From Deltaproteobacteria bacterium (GTDB lineage Bacteria; Myxococcota_A; Polyangia; Polyangiales; JADJMO01), in NCBI GenBank assembly GCA_025363655.1, contig JANYDK010000063.1, forward strand, positions 1 through 64,000: a stretch of 64,000 nt of DNA, written 5' to 3'. This document shows, in pieces, positions 26,382-35,434 of this stretch. The notes under the pieces were generated by a model. It was not told the origin of the DNA. It saw only the letters and a program-made list of their open reading frames with translations, and searched no databases. A program made the translations under genes and the position numbers. Positions within the stretch are counted from its first letter, which is position 1. Each line of letters starts with the position of its first letter.

Positions 26382-26873
26382 ATGGATCGCGTCCTCTTCG
26401 CTTGTGGAATCCTCGCGCTCGTCAGCAACGCGCTCGGTTGCAAAGGTCGCTACCGCGAAGACGTCTCGACGATCTGCCGCGCGCCGGGCACGCACCTGAC
26501 AGCCGACGAGGATCTGCGCGCGATCGCCGGTGAGCTGCGCAGCGACGAAGGCAGGGCGCTCCTCGGCAAGCTCGTGCAGACCGACGTCGAGCCGTACGTC
26601 CTCCTCCGAGCGGAGGCGACCCGGGTCGGCGTCGAGCGGTGTGACCTCGCGCGCAAGTTCCTCGGCGAGAGCACGCGCGCGAAGCTCCGACACGACCTCG
26701 AAATTCTCTGCGGTTATCGCCTCGAAGAGGTGCACGCCGACTCGCTGCTCGGCGAGCAAGGGCGCGTGCTCTTCGCCTCGCTCCAGCAGATGGACGTGCT
26801 CTCGCGAAAGAAGCGGCTCGCCGAGATGGCGACCAGCGCCGGGCTCGCCGGCTGCGCGATGGCCACGCCCTGA
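26382..26873 (+). CDS. Small lipoprotein, unknown
   Basis: A 163-residue protein with a lipoprotein signal (SNALGC, Cys20). The rest is helical and charged with four further Cys, spaced widely enough to form two disulfides (ICRAPG, ERCD, ILCGY, AGCAM). No family recognised. AGGAGAG at a suitable distance supports the ATG at 26382. It follows the TPR gene by 30 nt and may be its operon partner. Confidence 0.7.
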   Translation: MDRVLFACGILALVSNALGCKGRYREDVSTICRAPGTHLTADEDLRAIAGELRSDEGRALLGKLVQTDVEPYVLLRAEATRVGVERCDLARKFLGESTRAKLRHDLEILCGYRLEEVHADSLLGEQGRVLFASLQQMDVLSRKKRLAEMATSAGLAGCAMATP

Positions 26874-26907
26874 CTTGGGGAAAGGCTCAGCGACCGAGGG
26901 GGAACGA

Positions 26908-27639
26908 TCAGGGAACGATCGTGGCCGACTCGATGGTGTCGAGGAGCGGGAAGCTCTTGCTCAAGTAGGCGTTGCCCTGCGACTGGATCAGCTGCTGGTT
27001 CGGACCCTGCCCACCGGGCGCGCCCTCGCCGTAGCCTTTGTAGAGCGAGTCGACGATGTCCATGCCCTCGACGACCTCGCCGAACGCGGGAAAACCCATG
27101 GGATCGAGCCGCGAGTTGTCGGCGTAGTTGATGAAGACCTGCGAGGTGCGGCTGTTGGGACCGCCCTTGGCGAAGGTGACGAAGCCGCGCTTGTTGCTTT
27201 GCTTCACCGGCTCGTCGGCGATGCCCGCCTGACGCCAGACGGCGTTGACCGCCGGATCGCCGTTGATGCCGAACTGCACCATGAAGCCCTCGACGGCGCG
27301 AAAGAACTTGGTGCCGTCGTAGTAGCCGATGCGCACGAGGTTGTAGAAGCGGTCGGCGCCGTTCGGGGTCCAGTCGCGATTGACCTGGATGACGAACACG
27401 CCCTTGCTGGTCTTGAAGCGCGCCTTGTATTTCTCCGGTGCCTTCTCGATTGCGAGCGAAGGATCGAGCAGCGCTTGCGGGTTCCCGGCCGCGGCCCCAC
27501 CCTGCGGAGGCTTCGGCGCGCCGGTGTTCGCGGGATCACCGCTGACGCCATTTCCCTCGGATTTACAGCCCAACGAGAGCGCGAGGGAGAGCGTGGCGAG
27601 CGTGAGCGCGGAGGTGATGACGGGGCGAAGCGAGTGCAT
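26908..27639 (-). CDS. Cyclophilin-type peptidyl-prolyl isomerase lipoprotein
   Basis: A 243-residue protein with lipoprotein signal (LSLGC, Cys25) and a Gly/Pro-rich linker, then a cyclophilin domain (~75-240). Family marks are NGADRFYNLVRIGYYDGTKF, FFRAVEGFMVQFG and SQVFINYADN. The usual catalytic Arg and the FMxQxGD loop are present in modified form (FMVQFGINGD). It should speed up proline isomerisation in periplasmic or outer-membrane proteins. It is convergent with the small lipoprotein before it. Confidence 0.9.
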   Translation of the reverse strand: MHSLRPVITSALTLATLSLALSLGCKSEGNGVSGDPANTGAPKPPQGGAAAGNPQALLDPSLAIEKAPEKYKARFKTSKGVFVIQVNRDWTPNGADRFYNLVRIGYYDGTKFFRAVEGFMVQFGINGDPAVNAVWRQAGIADEPVKQSNKRGFVTFAKGGPNSRTSQVFINYADNSRLDPMGFPAFGEVVEGMDIVDSLYKGYGEGAPGGQGPNQQLIQSQGNAYLSKSFPLLDTIESATIVP

Positions 27640-27672
27640 GTCGCGGCTACATAGCGCGCGCGGCGCGAGTCG

Positions 27673-28257
27673 TCACTTCACGAGCACGTACGCGTAGAGG
27701 ATGTCGTTGCTGTAGCCCGTGTCCCAGCCGCACTTGGCCTTCACCTCGGCGGACGAGAGCGTCCCCGGGCCGCTGAAGCCGCCGGCGTAGTCGAACTTGG
27801 TGAGCTCGGTGCCCGACTCGAGGGTGCACGACGAGCCGCCGAGGTTCTTGTCGACGAAGATCGTCGCCTTCGCGAAGAGCACGGTGCGTCGGCTGTCGCT
27901 GCTGCCGGACGACGAAGTATCGATGGCGCAGTCCGAGGTGAAGTCGGTGTCCTTGACGAGACCGATCGAGTGACTGGTGGAGATCTTGGCTGCCGCGCCG
28001 TCCTCGCGGAAAACATAGCCTTCCCAGTGTCCGAAGGACGGCGAGAGGACGAACTTGCTGCCGGCCGACGCCGTCGTGCGATCGCTGGTCCAGCCGCCCG
28101 GAGGCATCGGCGTCATCAGCTGCCTGTCGACCTTCAACGTCCCCGTGCAGTACTTGGCGAACGGCGCAGGAATGGCACCGACCGGGTTCTCGGGTGCAGA
28201 GGAGCAGGCAGCGAGAGCGATGAAGGGGAGCGCGGCGAGCAGCATTCGATTCGACAT
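27673..28257 (-). CDS. Hypothetical lipoprotein
   Basis: A 194-residue lipoprotein (lipobox LAAC, Cys18) with a well placed GAGGG before the ATG at 28257. The mature part looks like a small beta-rich domain; the middle contains a Ser-rich stretch (DTSSSGSSDS). There are four further Cys. I recognise no family. It precedes the cyclophilin gene by 33 nt on the same strand, so both could share a transcript, and it follows the helicase gene by 79 nt. Confidence 0.65.
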   Translation of the reverse strand: MSNRMLLAALPFIALAACSSAPENPVGAIPAPFAKYCTGTLKVDRQLMTPMPPGGWTSDRTTASAGSKFVLSPSFGHWEGYVFREDGAAAKISTSHSIGLVKDTDFTSDCAIDTSSSGSSDSRRTVLFAKATIFVDKNLGGSSCTLESGTELTKFDYAGGFSGPGTLSSAEVKAKCGWDTGYSNDILYAYVLVK

Positions 28258-28336
28258 CAGATCCCTCGGCGGTCGGTGTGCGGAGTGTGACGACCACATT
28301 TCGTCGCGATTCACTTCGTGCGCAAGCGCACTCCGT

Positions 28337-30049
28337 TCACGAAATTGATCCCGGCCAACCTCGCCGCTGCCGGAGGTAGTCCTCCGCCAACCGGCGAACG
28401 TTGCCCGCGCCGGTGTCGAGACCTTCGATGAGATCGGCGTGCGGGTCACGCAGGCCGTCGATTTGCGCTTTTTTCAGGCCGAGAACGTCGGCGATGACCG
28501 GGTCGGCGCCGTGATCGGCGATGAGGAAGTAGGCCATCACCGGCTCGCGCTGCCCGTCGCGATAGATGCGCCCGATGCACTGCTCGTGCACACCCGGCGA
28601 CCAATCGAGCTCGCCGAAGACCACCGTGCGCGAGACGTCCTGCAGGCCATCGAGCCCAGCGCCGGAGCGCAGCGACATCATCAAGATCGAGGTCTCGCCG
28701 GCGACGAAGCGGCGACGTGCTTCTTCCTTCTGCGACAGCGATTCGGTGCCGCTGTAGAGCGCTGGCGCGAGATCGCGCAGTCGATCGAGCCAGATGCCGT
28801 AGACCTCGCGGTGCCAACCGAAGAGCACCACGCGCTCGCCCGATTCGACCAAGAGTCGGACGAAATCGGCGACGAACGCCGCCTTGGCGATGCCGGTCGC
28901 TTGTCGCAAGAGATGCGAGAGCTCCTCCGACGCCGACATCTTCTCGCCGCGCCGCTGCTCGCCCTGACGGAGGATGATCTGCGCGAGCTCGGCGGCGCTG
29001 CTGCCGATGCGATCGAGCGTCTCCGGATCGGCCTCGACGTGATGGGGAATCTTCGTCAGCGCCGGGAGCTCGCGACCGACGTCGGCGCGCGTGCGACGGA
29101 GCATCAGCCCGGCGTCGCGCGCATGGACTCCGAATGCACGTGGATCACGCAGTCGCGGGCGATCACCGTCCTCGGCGCGGCACCACTCGCGGACGAACTC
29201 TTCACGGAGGCCGAGCGCGCCAGGTCGCAAGACGTCGAGCACCGCGTAGATCTCGCCGCCGTAGTTGTAGATCGGCGTCGCCGACATCCCGAGGCGATGA
29301 CGCACCTCCGTCGCCACGTGCACCGCCGCCGCGTACTTGGCGCTCCCTTGGTGCCGGAGCTCCTGCACCTCGTCGAAGACCACGCTCTTCACCAGCGGCG
29401 CGAGGACGTCGGCCCAGCCCGAGAGCTTGTGGTAGTTGACGACGATGACGTCAGGAAAGCGCGGCGTTTCGCCCTTTTTTCCCGTGCGCAAGTCATAGGG
29501 TGCGCCCTTCTTGATGACGTGAACATGGAGCCGCGGCGCGAACTTGGCGATCTCCGCGGCCCACTGCGTCGGCAGGTGCGTGAGCGTGACGACGAGCACC
29601 GGGAGGAGCGAGGGATCGGTGAACGTGCAGATCGCCGTCGCCGTCTTGCCGAGCCCGACGTCGTCCGCGAGGAGGAGCCCGCCCGCGCGCCGTGAGAGCT
29701 CGGCGGCCAGCCGTTGGTAACGACGAGCTGGAATTTCCAGGTCGATTCGCGGGGGCTCGTACCCGTCGGCGAGCACCTCGGCGACGGCTTCTTCGCGCAG
29801 CTTCTGCCGCATCGCGCGTCGTTCGAGCGCCTTCCGATCGTCGAGCTCCATCGGATACCGATCGAGGAACCAGAGGAGCTCGCGCGCGTTCTCGTCGCTC
29901 TCGGAGAGCCGAACGGTGCCATGCGACGACGGCGAGATCTTGGCGAAGACTCTCTTCAGACGCACGAGCACGTGCGGATCGGCCTTCACCTCGAAGTGCC
30001 CGTCGACGAGCCGCACCTTGCCGTAGAGCTTCCCGCTCGAGGCGCTCAC
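28337..30049 (-). CDS. SNF2-type superfamily 2 helicase/translocase
   Basis: A 570-residue two-RecA-lobe ATPase. The Q/I region reads ARRYQRLAAEL, then Walker A DDVGLGKTAT (129-138), motif II VFDEVQE (DEVQ at 226-229 in place of DEAH), motif III GMSATP (254-259), motif V SLRSGAGLDGL and motif VI EQCIGRIYRDGQ. The motif VI form is typical of SNF2/RapA-like double-strand DNA translocases. The N-terminal ~100 residues are a small domain resembling those seen in phage-type SNF2 helicases. Its GTG overlaps the stop of the nuclease-like gene (GTGA, 30046-30049). The pair suggests defence or DNA repair. Confidence 0.88.
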   Translation of the reverse strand: MSASSGKLYGKVRLVDGHFEVKADPHVLVRLKRVFAKISPSSHGTVRLSESDENARELLWFLDRYPMELDDRKALERRAMRQKLREEAVAEVLADGYEPPRIDLEIPARRYQRLAAELSRRAGGLLLADDVGLGKTATAICTFTDPSLLPVLVVTLTHLPTQWAAEIAKFAPRLHVHVIKKGAPYDLRTGKKGETPRFPDVIVVNYHKLSGWADVLAPLVKSVVFDEVQELRHQGSAKYAAAVHVATEVRHRLGMSATPIYNYGGEIYAVLDVLRPGALGLREEFVREWCRAEDGDRPRLRDPRAFGVHARDAGLMLRRTRADVGRELPALTKIPHHVEADPETLDRIGSSAAELAQIILRQGEQRRGEKMSASEELSHLLRQATGIAKAAFVADFVRLLVESGERVVLFGWHREVYGIWLDRLRDLAPALYSGTESLSQKEEARRRFVAGETSILMMSLRSGAGLDGLQDVSRTVVFGELDWSPGVHEQCIGRIYRDGQREPVMAYFLIADHGADPVIADVLGLKKAQIDGLRDPHADLIEGLDTGAGNVRRLAEDYLRQRRGWPGSIS

Positions 30050-30411
30050 AAGATGCTCCGCAAGAGACGCGCGACGTGGAGAGGCTTGCCCTGCATCGAC
30101 GTCGGGAGCTCGTTTCCACGACCGAGGCGTGCGCTGCTGGTGACGAGGAGGAGCTCGCGCACCGTCGGATGTCCGGCGTAGCGATGCAGTTGACGCGTGG
30201 TCTCGGCGAGCGTGCCGCCGATCTTGAGCTCGACGCCGACGCCGCCTTCGACGAGGAAGTCGATGGTGCCCATGCCCGAAAGGCTCGCCTCGCGGACGAA
30301 GTCGATCGACGCGCGTCCGAACGCGAGGGCCACGCCTTCCTGCAGCTCGCGCTCGGAGGTGAAACGGAAGCGATGCCGCTCGAGGAGCGCCGCGATTTCC
30401 GCCGCCCGCAT
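30046..30411 (-). CDS. PD-(D/E)XK-like nuclease
   Basis: A 121-residue protein with the layout of a minimal PD-(D/E)XK nuclease core: Glu25 on the first helix (SERELQEGV), Asp51 (GTIDFLVEGG), Glu61-x-Lys63 (VGVELKIG) and Gln74 on the following helix (TTRQLHRY). This is the DNA-cutting fold of many restriction, recombination and repair enzymes. It lacks any DNA-recognition domain and is coupled by GTGA to a SNF2-type helicase, which may supply targeting or translocation. The ATG at 30411 removes an unlikely 21-residue extension. Confidence 0.75.
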   Translation of the reverse strand: MRAAEIAALLERHRFRFTSERELQEGVALAFGRASIDFVREASLSGMGTIDFLVEGGVGVELKIGGTLAETTRQLHRYAGHPTVRELLLVTSSARLGRGNELPTSMQGKPLHVARLLRSIL

Positions 30412-30415
30412 GGCC

Positions 30416-30442
30416 GGCACAGTAGCACTGTCACGCTGTGCC
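30416..30442. promoter_or_regulatory. Inverted repeat just upstream of the nuclease gene
   Basis: GGCACAG (30416-30422) and CTGTGCC (30436-30442) are perfect inverted arms around 13 nt. The site begins 5 nt before the nuclease start and also lies 68-94 nt before the divergent lipoprotein gene. A bound repressor there could shut off the nuclease-helicase pair. A transcribed hairpin near the ribosome site is the alternative. Confidence 0.4.
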
Positions 30443-30509
30443 AGCACCCCGCGGACACGGTGAATTAGGCTCATTTCTCACTGGCATGCTCATAGCTCAT
30501 ACTCCCGCC

Positions 30510-31592
30510 ATGCGCGCACGGCCTTGCTTCGCTCTTTCTGCTTCCCTTGCCGCCCTCGCGCTCGCCCTCTTCACGGGGTGCGGCTCGGGTGGGAGCGAGA
30601 AGGCGGTGGCGCTCCCGGTGCCGCTCACCAGCTACTGCAGCACCGTCGCCGACGACATCTGCAATCGGGTCATCCCCTGCTGCACCTCGGTGGGGTTCGC
30701 GAGTGACCTCGCGTACTGCAAATCGCTCGAGAGCGCGGCGTGCGAGACGCGCGTGGCGACGGCCCAGAAGGCTGGTCTCGTCTACGACGCGCAGGCGGCG
30801 GGCACCTGTCTCGCGTCGAGCGGCACCTTCTTCGAGGGCTGCCTGCCGGCAACGCTCAGCCATTGGGCCGAGAGGCCCGTGCAGGCCGCGTGCACACACG
30901 TCTTCGTCGGCAAGGCGAAGGAGGGCGAGACCTGCCAAAAAGACGACGATTGCGCGCCCACCTTCGGCGCCTCGGTCGGCTGCGGACGCGTCGTCGGCGC
31001 GACCGACGGAACGTGCCGGAAGATTCCGCGCGCGAGCAGCGGCTCGTCCTGCAACCTGAAGCCCGAGGCGCCCTTCGTCGATTGCGACGATCGAAGCGAG
31101 TGCGTGCTCGGCAGCAGCGGATCGATCTGTCTGGGTCCCGTCGCCAAAGGCGGCAGTTGTAGCTTCGGCGCCACGGGCCCCGGAACCGTCGCCACCGGCA
31201 CGTGCGACGACGGCCTCGCCTGCGACTCCGTGAAGCACCTCTGTCTTCCACCGGCCGAGTCGGGCGAAGATTGCACGCGCGCGTGCGCAAAAGGCCTCGT
31301 GTGCACCTATTTTGAAGGCTATTCGCGTTGCATGCCGCTCCCGAAGGACGGCGAGCGGTGCAACGGCCAATGTGCCGGCTCCGCGCGCTGCATCCTCGGC
31401 GTCTGCGGCGCTCCACGAGCGATCGGCGAACCGTGCAGCAACCAAAACGACTGCGCGTCGACGTACTGCAGTTACTCCATGTACGCCGGCTCGACCTCGA
31501 CCTGCCAGGAGCCGCCCCCGGGCTACGTTCCGTATTTGTACGTTCCGGGGGTCGACTCGCTCACCTGCCAGCGCAACATTCCGAAGAAGTAA
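30510..31592 (+). CDS. Cys-rich lipoprotein with Dickkopf-like repeats
   Basis: A 360-residue lipoprotein (lipobox FTGC, Cys24). A helical segment with CC pairs (~40-130) is followed by repeated modules such as EGETCQKDDDCAP, GERCNGQCAGSARC and GEPCSNQNDCAST, each with Cys pairs about a dozen residues apart. This is the Dickkopf N-terminal-like pattern common in exported myxobacterial proteins. A surface binding role is likely; ligand unknown. A start 24 nt upstream (ATG at 30486) is possible, but the signal peptide fits the ATG at 30510. Confidence 0.78.
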   Translation: MRARPCFALSASLAALALALFTGCGSGGSEKAVALPVPLTSYCSTVADDICNRVIPCCTSVGFASDLAYCKSLESAACETRVATAQKAGLVYDAQAAGTCLASSGTFFEGCLPATLSHWAERPVQAACTHVFVGKAKEGETCQKDDDCAPTFGASVGCGRVVGATDGTCRKIPRASSGSSCNLKPEAPFVDCDDRSECVLGSSGSICLGPVAKGGSCSFGATGPGTVATGTCDDGLACDSVKHLCLPPAESGEDCTRACAKGLVCTYFEGYSRCMPLPKDGERCNGQCAGSARCILGVCGAPRAIGEPCSNQNDCASTYCSYSMYAGSTSTCQEPPPGYVPYLYVPGVDSLTCQRNIPKK

Positions 31593-31614
31593 GCTTCGGA
31601 CGAGCCTGCTGCAG

Positions 31615-32691
31615 CTAGTGCGGCCTGGCGAACATGAAGACGCCGATCGCGATCGCCGTCGCGAAGACGAGGAAGAGCAGCACCCAGAGAATGCCCGCGG
31701 AGCCGCGTTGCGAGCGCTGGGTGGTGATGGGCGATTCTGGCGAGGGCTCGGGCGCGAAGGGATTGGCCGCCGGCGCGCGCGGCATCGGATAGTCGCCGAC
31801 CGGCACTTTGGCTGAGGATTTCCCCGGTCTGGCGTCGAAGGCCTGGATGATTTCGTAGGTCCCGGTGACCGTCTCGAGCCGCGCGGGCTTGGCTACGCCT
31901 TCGCCATCGACCTCGGCGACGATCACCGTCAGGTTGTCTTCGCCGCCGCGATCGTTGGCGAGGGCGATCATCCCGTCACACGCGCCCTGCGGCGCATGCA
32001 GTGACATCAGCGTGCGAATCTCGTCGTCGCTGAGCGCGTTGGAGATGCCATCGCAACAGAGCATGAGCCGATCGCCGCGACGCAGCTTGAGTCGACCGAT
32101 GGCGACGCGCACCTCTTCCTCGAGGCCCATCGCTTGGAGGATGACGTTCTTGTGCGGCGATTTTTTCGCCTCTTCGGGGCTGAGCACGCCGCCGTCGACG
32201 AGGAGCTGCACGAGGCTCTGATCGCGCGTCATTTGCCGCAGACGGCCGCTGCGCAAGAGATAGGCGCGTGAGTCTCCGACCTCGGCGACGTAGGCGTCGG
32301 CGCCGTGGACGAAAACCGCCGTGAGCGTCGCGCCCATGCCGCGCTTGTTGGTGGCGACGGCTGCTTGCTGGACCTCGGCGTTGGCGCGTTTGACCGCGTC
32401 TTCGATGCGACTCTCGAGCGAGCCGGTCACCGACTCGGCGGTCAGCGCCTTGCGCACGTGATCGACGACCAGCGCGCTCGCGACCTCGCCCGCTTCGTGC
32501 CCCCCCATGCCGTCGGAGAGCGCGAGGAGGATGCCGCTGTCGGTGACGTCGAGGAGCTGCGGCATCGGCTCGTTCTCGAGACGACGCCCGCTCGCGAGAT
32601 CGGCGACGGCGAACGAATCTTCGTTGTTGGTCCGAGCCTTACCGACGTCGGAGCCGGCACCGATGGTGAGGCGAACGGCTGCTTCGCTCAT
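31615..32691 (-). CDS. PP2C-family Ser/Thr phosphatase with C-terminal membrane anchor
   Basis: A 358-residue metal-dependent phosphatase. Conserved blocks are GKARTNNEDSF (near 18-28), LALSDGMGGHEAG (~55-67), a CCDGISNALSDDEI block and GGEDNLTVIV, which hold the two-metal site. After a Pro-rich linker one transmembrane helix ends FMFARPH, so the enzyme faces the cytoplasm from the membrane. It would counteract Ser/Thr kinases such as those encoded at 46824-48437 and 60047-62950. The N-terminus is MSEAAVRLTIGAGSDVGK; a PAN-like lipoprotein gene ends 13 nt upstream on the same strand. Confidence 0.92.
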   Translation of the reverse strand: MSEAAVRLTIGAGSDVGKARTNNEDSFAVADLASGRRLENEPMPQLLDVTDSGILLALSDGMGGHEAGEVASALVVDHVRKALTAESVTGSLESRIEDAVKRANAEVQQAAVATNKRGMGATLTAVFVHGADAYVAEVGDSRAYLLRSGRLRQMTRDQSLVQLLVDGGVLSPEEAKKSPHKNVILQAMGLEEEVRVAIGRLKLRRGDRLMLCCDGISNALSDDEIRTLMSLHAPQGACDGMIALANDRGGEDNLTVIVAEVDGEGVAKPARLETVTGTYEIIQAFDARPGKSSAKVPVGDYPMPRAPAANPFAPEPSPESPITTQRSQRGSAGILWVLLFLVFATAIAIGVFMFARPH

Positions 32692-32704
32692 GACTCGGTC
32701 ACCC

Positions 32705-33040
32705 TCAGGGCTTGGCGCCGGCAGTGCAGCACTCGTGCACCTGGATGGGAACGGCCACGTCCTTCAGCCAACACTTCGCGGCGGGCCCCTGCCAACCCGG
32801 CTTCACATAGGTGAACGCGCGGCATTTCGCGTCTTTTTCGCACGCCGTCTGGCAGAGCTGCGGGTCGGCTCCGTCGAGATCGAAGGAGGAGTAGTCGCCG
32901 CCGAGGCGGTTGGAATTCTCTTCCATCTCGCCGTAGAGGCCTTGGGTGGTGGTGCCCGTCGGGGTGCTCATCGCGGCGCAGCCGGCCAGCACCGCGAGCC
33001 CGGCGAACGCCAGCCCACGCAGCGGGAGCATCGCACCCAT
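32705..33040 (-). CDS. PAN/Apple-domain lipoprotein
   Basis: A 111-residue lipoprotein (lipobox LAGC, Cys21). The mature part resembles a PAN/Apple domain: LGGDYSSFDL, CQTACEKDAKCRAFTYVKPG and CWLKD, with the usual Cys spacing, a fold for binding carbohydrate or protein. It is immediately upstream of the PP2C phosphatase gene (13-nt gap) and probably on the same transcript, though one protein is periplasmic and the other cytoplasmic. I chose the ATG at 33040; the open frame extends upstream but is Arg-rich. Confidence 0.75.
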   Translation of the reverse strand: MGAMLPLRGLAFAGLAVLAGCAAMSTPTGTTTQGLYGEMEENSNRLGGDYSSFDLDGADPQLCQTACEKDAKCRAFTYVKPGWQGPAAKCWLKDVAVPIQVHECCTAGAKP

Positions 33041-33174
33041 GGATCGTCTCGACTTGGGGACCATCGAACCGGAGGATAGCGCCTCTCGCGGTCCAGTGCT
33101 CAGGGTTGACCGCCTCGCCCGAGTGATTACACGCCTCGCCAACGCCCCGCCGCAGCCGGGACCCCATCGGAACC

Positions 33175-35103
<1,929 letters not shown>

Positions 35104-35154
35104 GCCGAGCCGCACCTACCGAAACCGCCCCGATCCTGCTAAGAACCGCGCTCC

Positions 35155-35433
35155 ATGAAGCGAGAGAAGCGACTGACGAAGCGCGAGCGCAAGGCAGCCA
35201 CGGGCACCCCCGGAGGCGGACACGCGCACGATCACCAGCACATCCACTGCGTCTCCTGTGGTCGTCACCTCGACCCGAAAGAGTTCGACGAGCCCGCCAG
35301 CGCGACCGTCGTGCAGTGCGAGCACAAGTCGTCCTTCCCGTCGTGCGTCACCTGCGTCGACAAGACGAAGGCGCTGCTCGCCGAGCACGATCGCACCGGC
35401 CAGCCGGTGAAGACCGCCGGCGCCTGGCACTGA
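35155..35433 (+). CDS. Small zinc-ribbon-like protein
   Basis: A 92-residue basic protein. Cysteines and His sit as HCVSC (32, 35), CEH (55, 57) and CVTC (64, 67), enough for one or two zinc sites. The start is Lys/Arg-rich, followed by a His-rich patch (GGHAHDHQHIH). No family name comes to mind. Its stop is 1 nt from the stop of the convergent methyltransferase-fusion gene. Confidence 0.75.
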   Translation: MKREKRLTKRERKAATGTPGGGHAHDHQHIHCVSCGRHLDPKEFDEPASATVVQCEHKSSFPSCVTCVDKTKALLAEHDRTGQPVKTAGAWH

Positions 35434-35434
35434 G

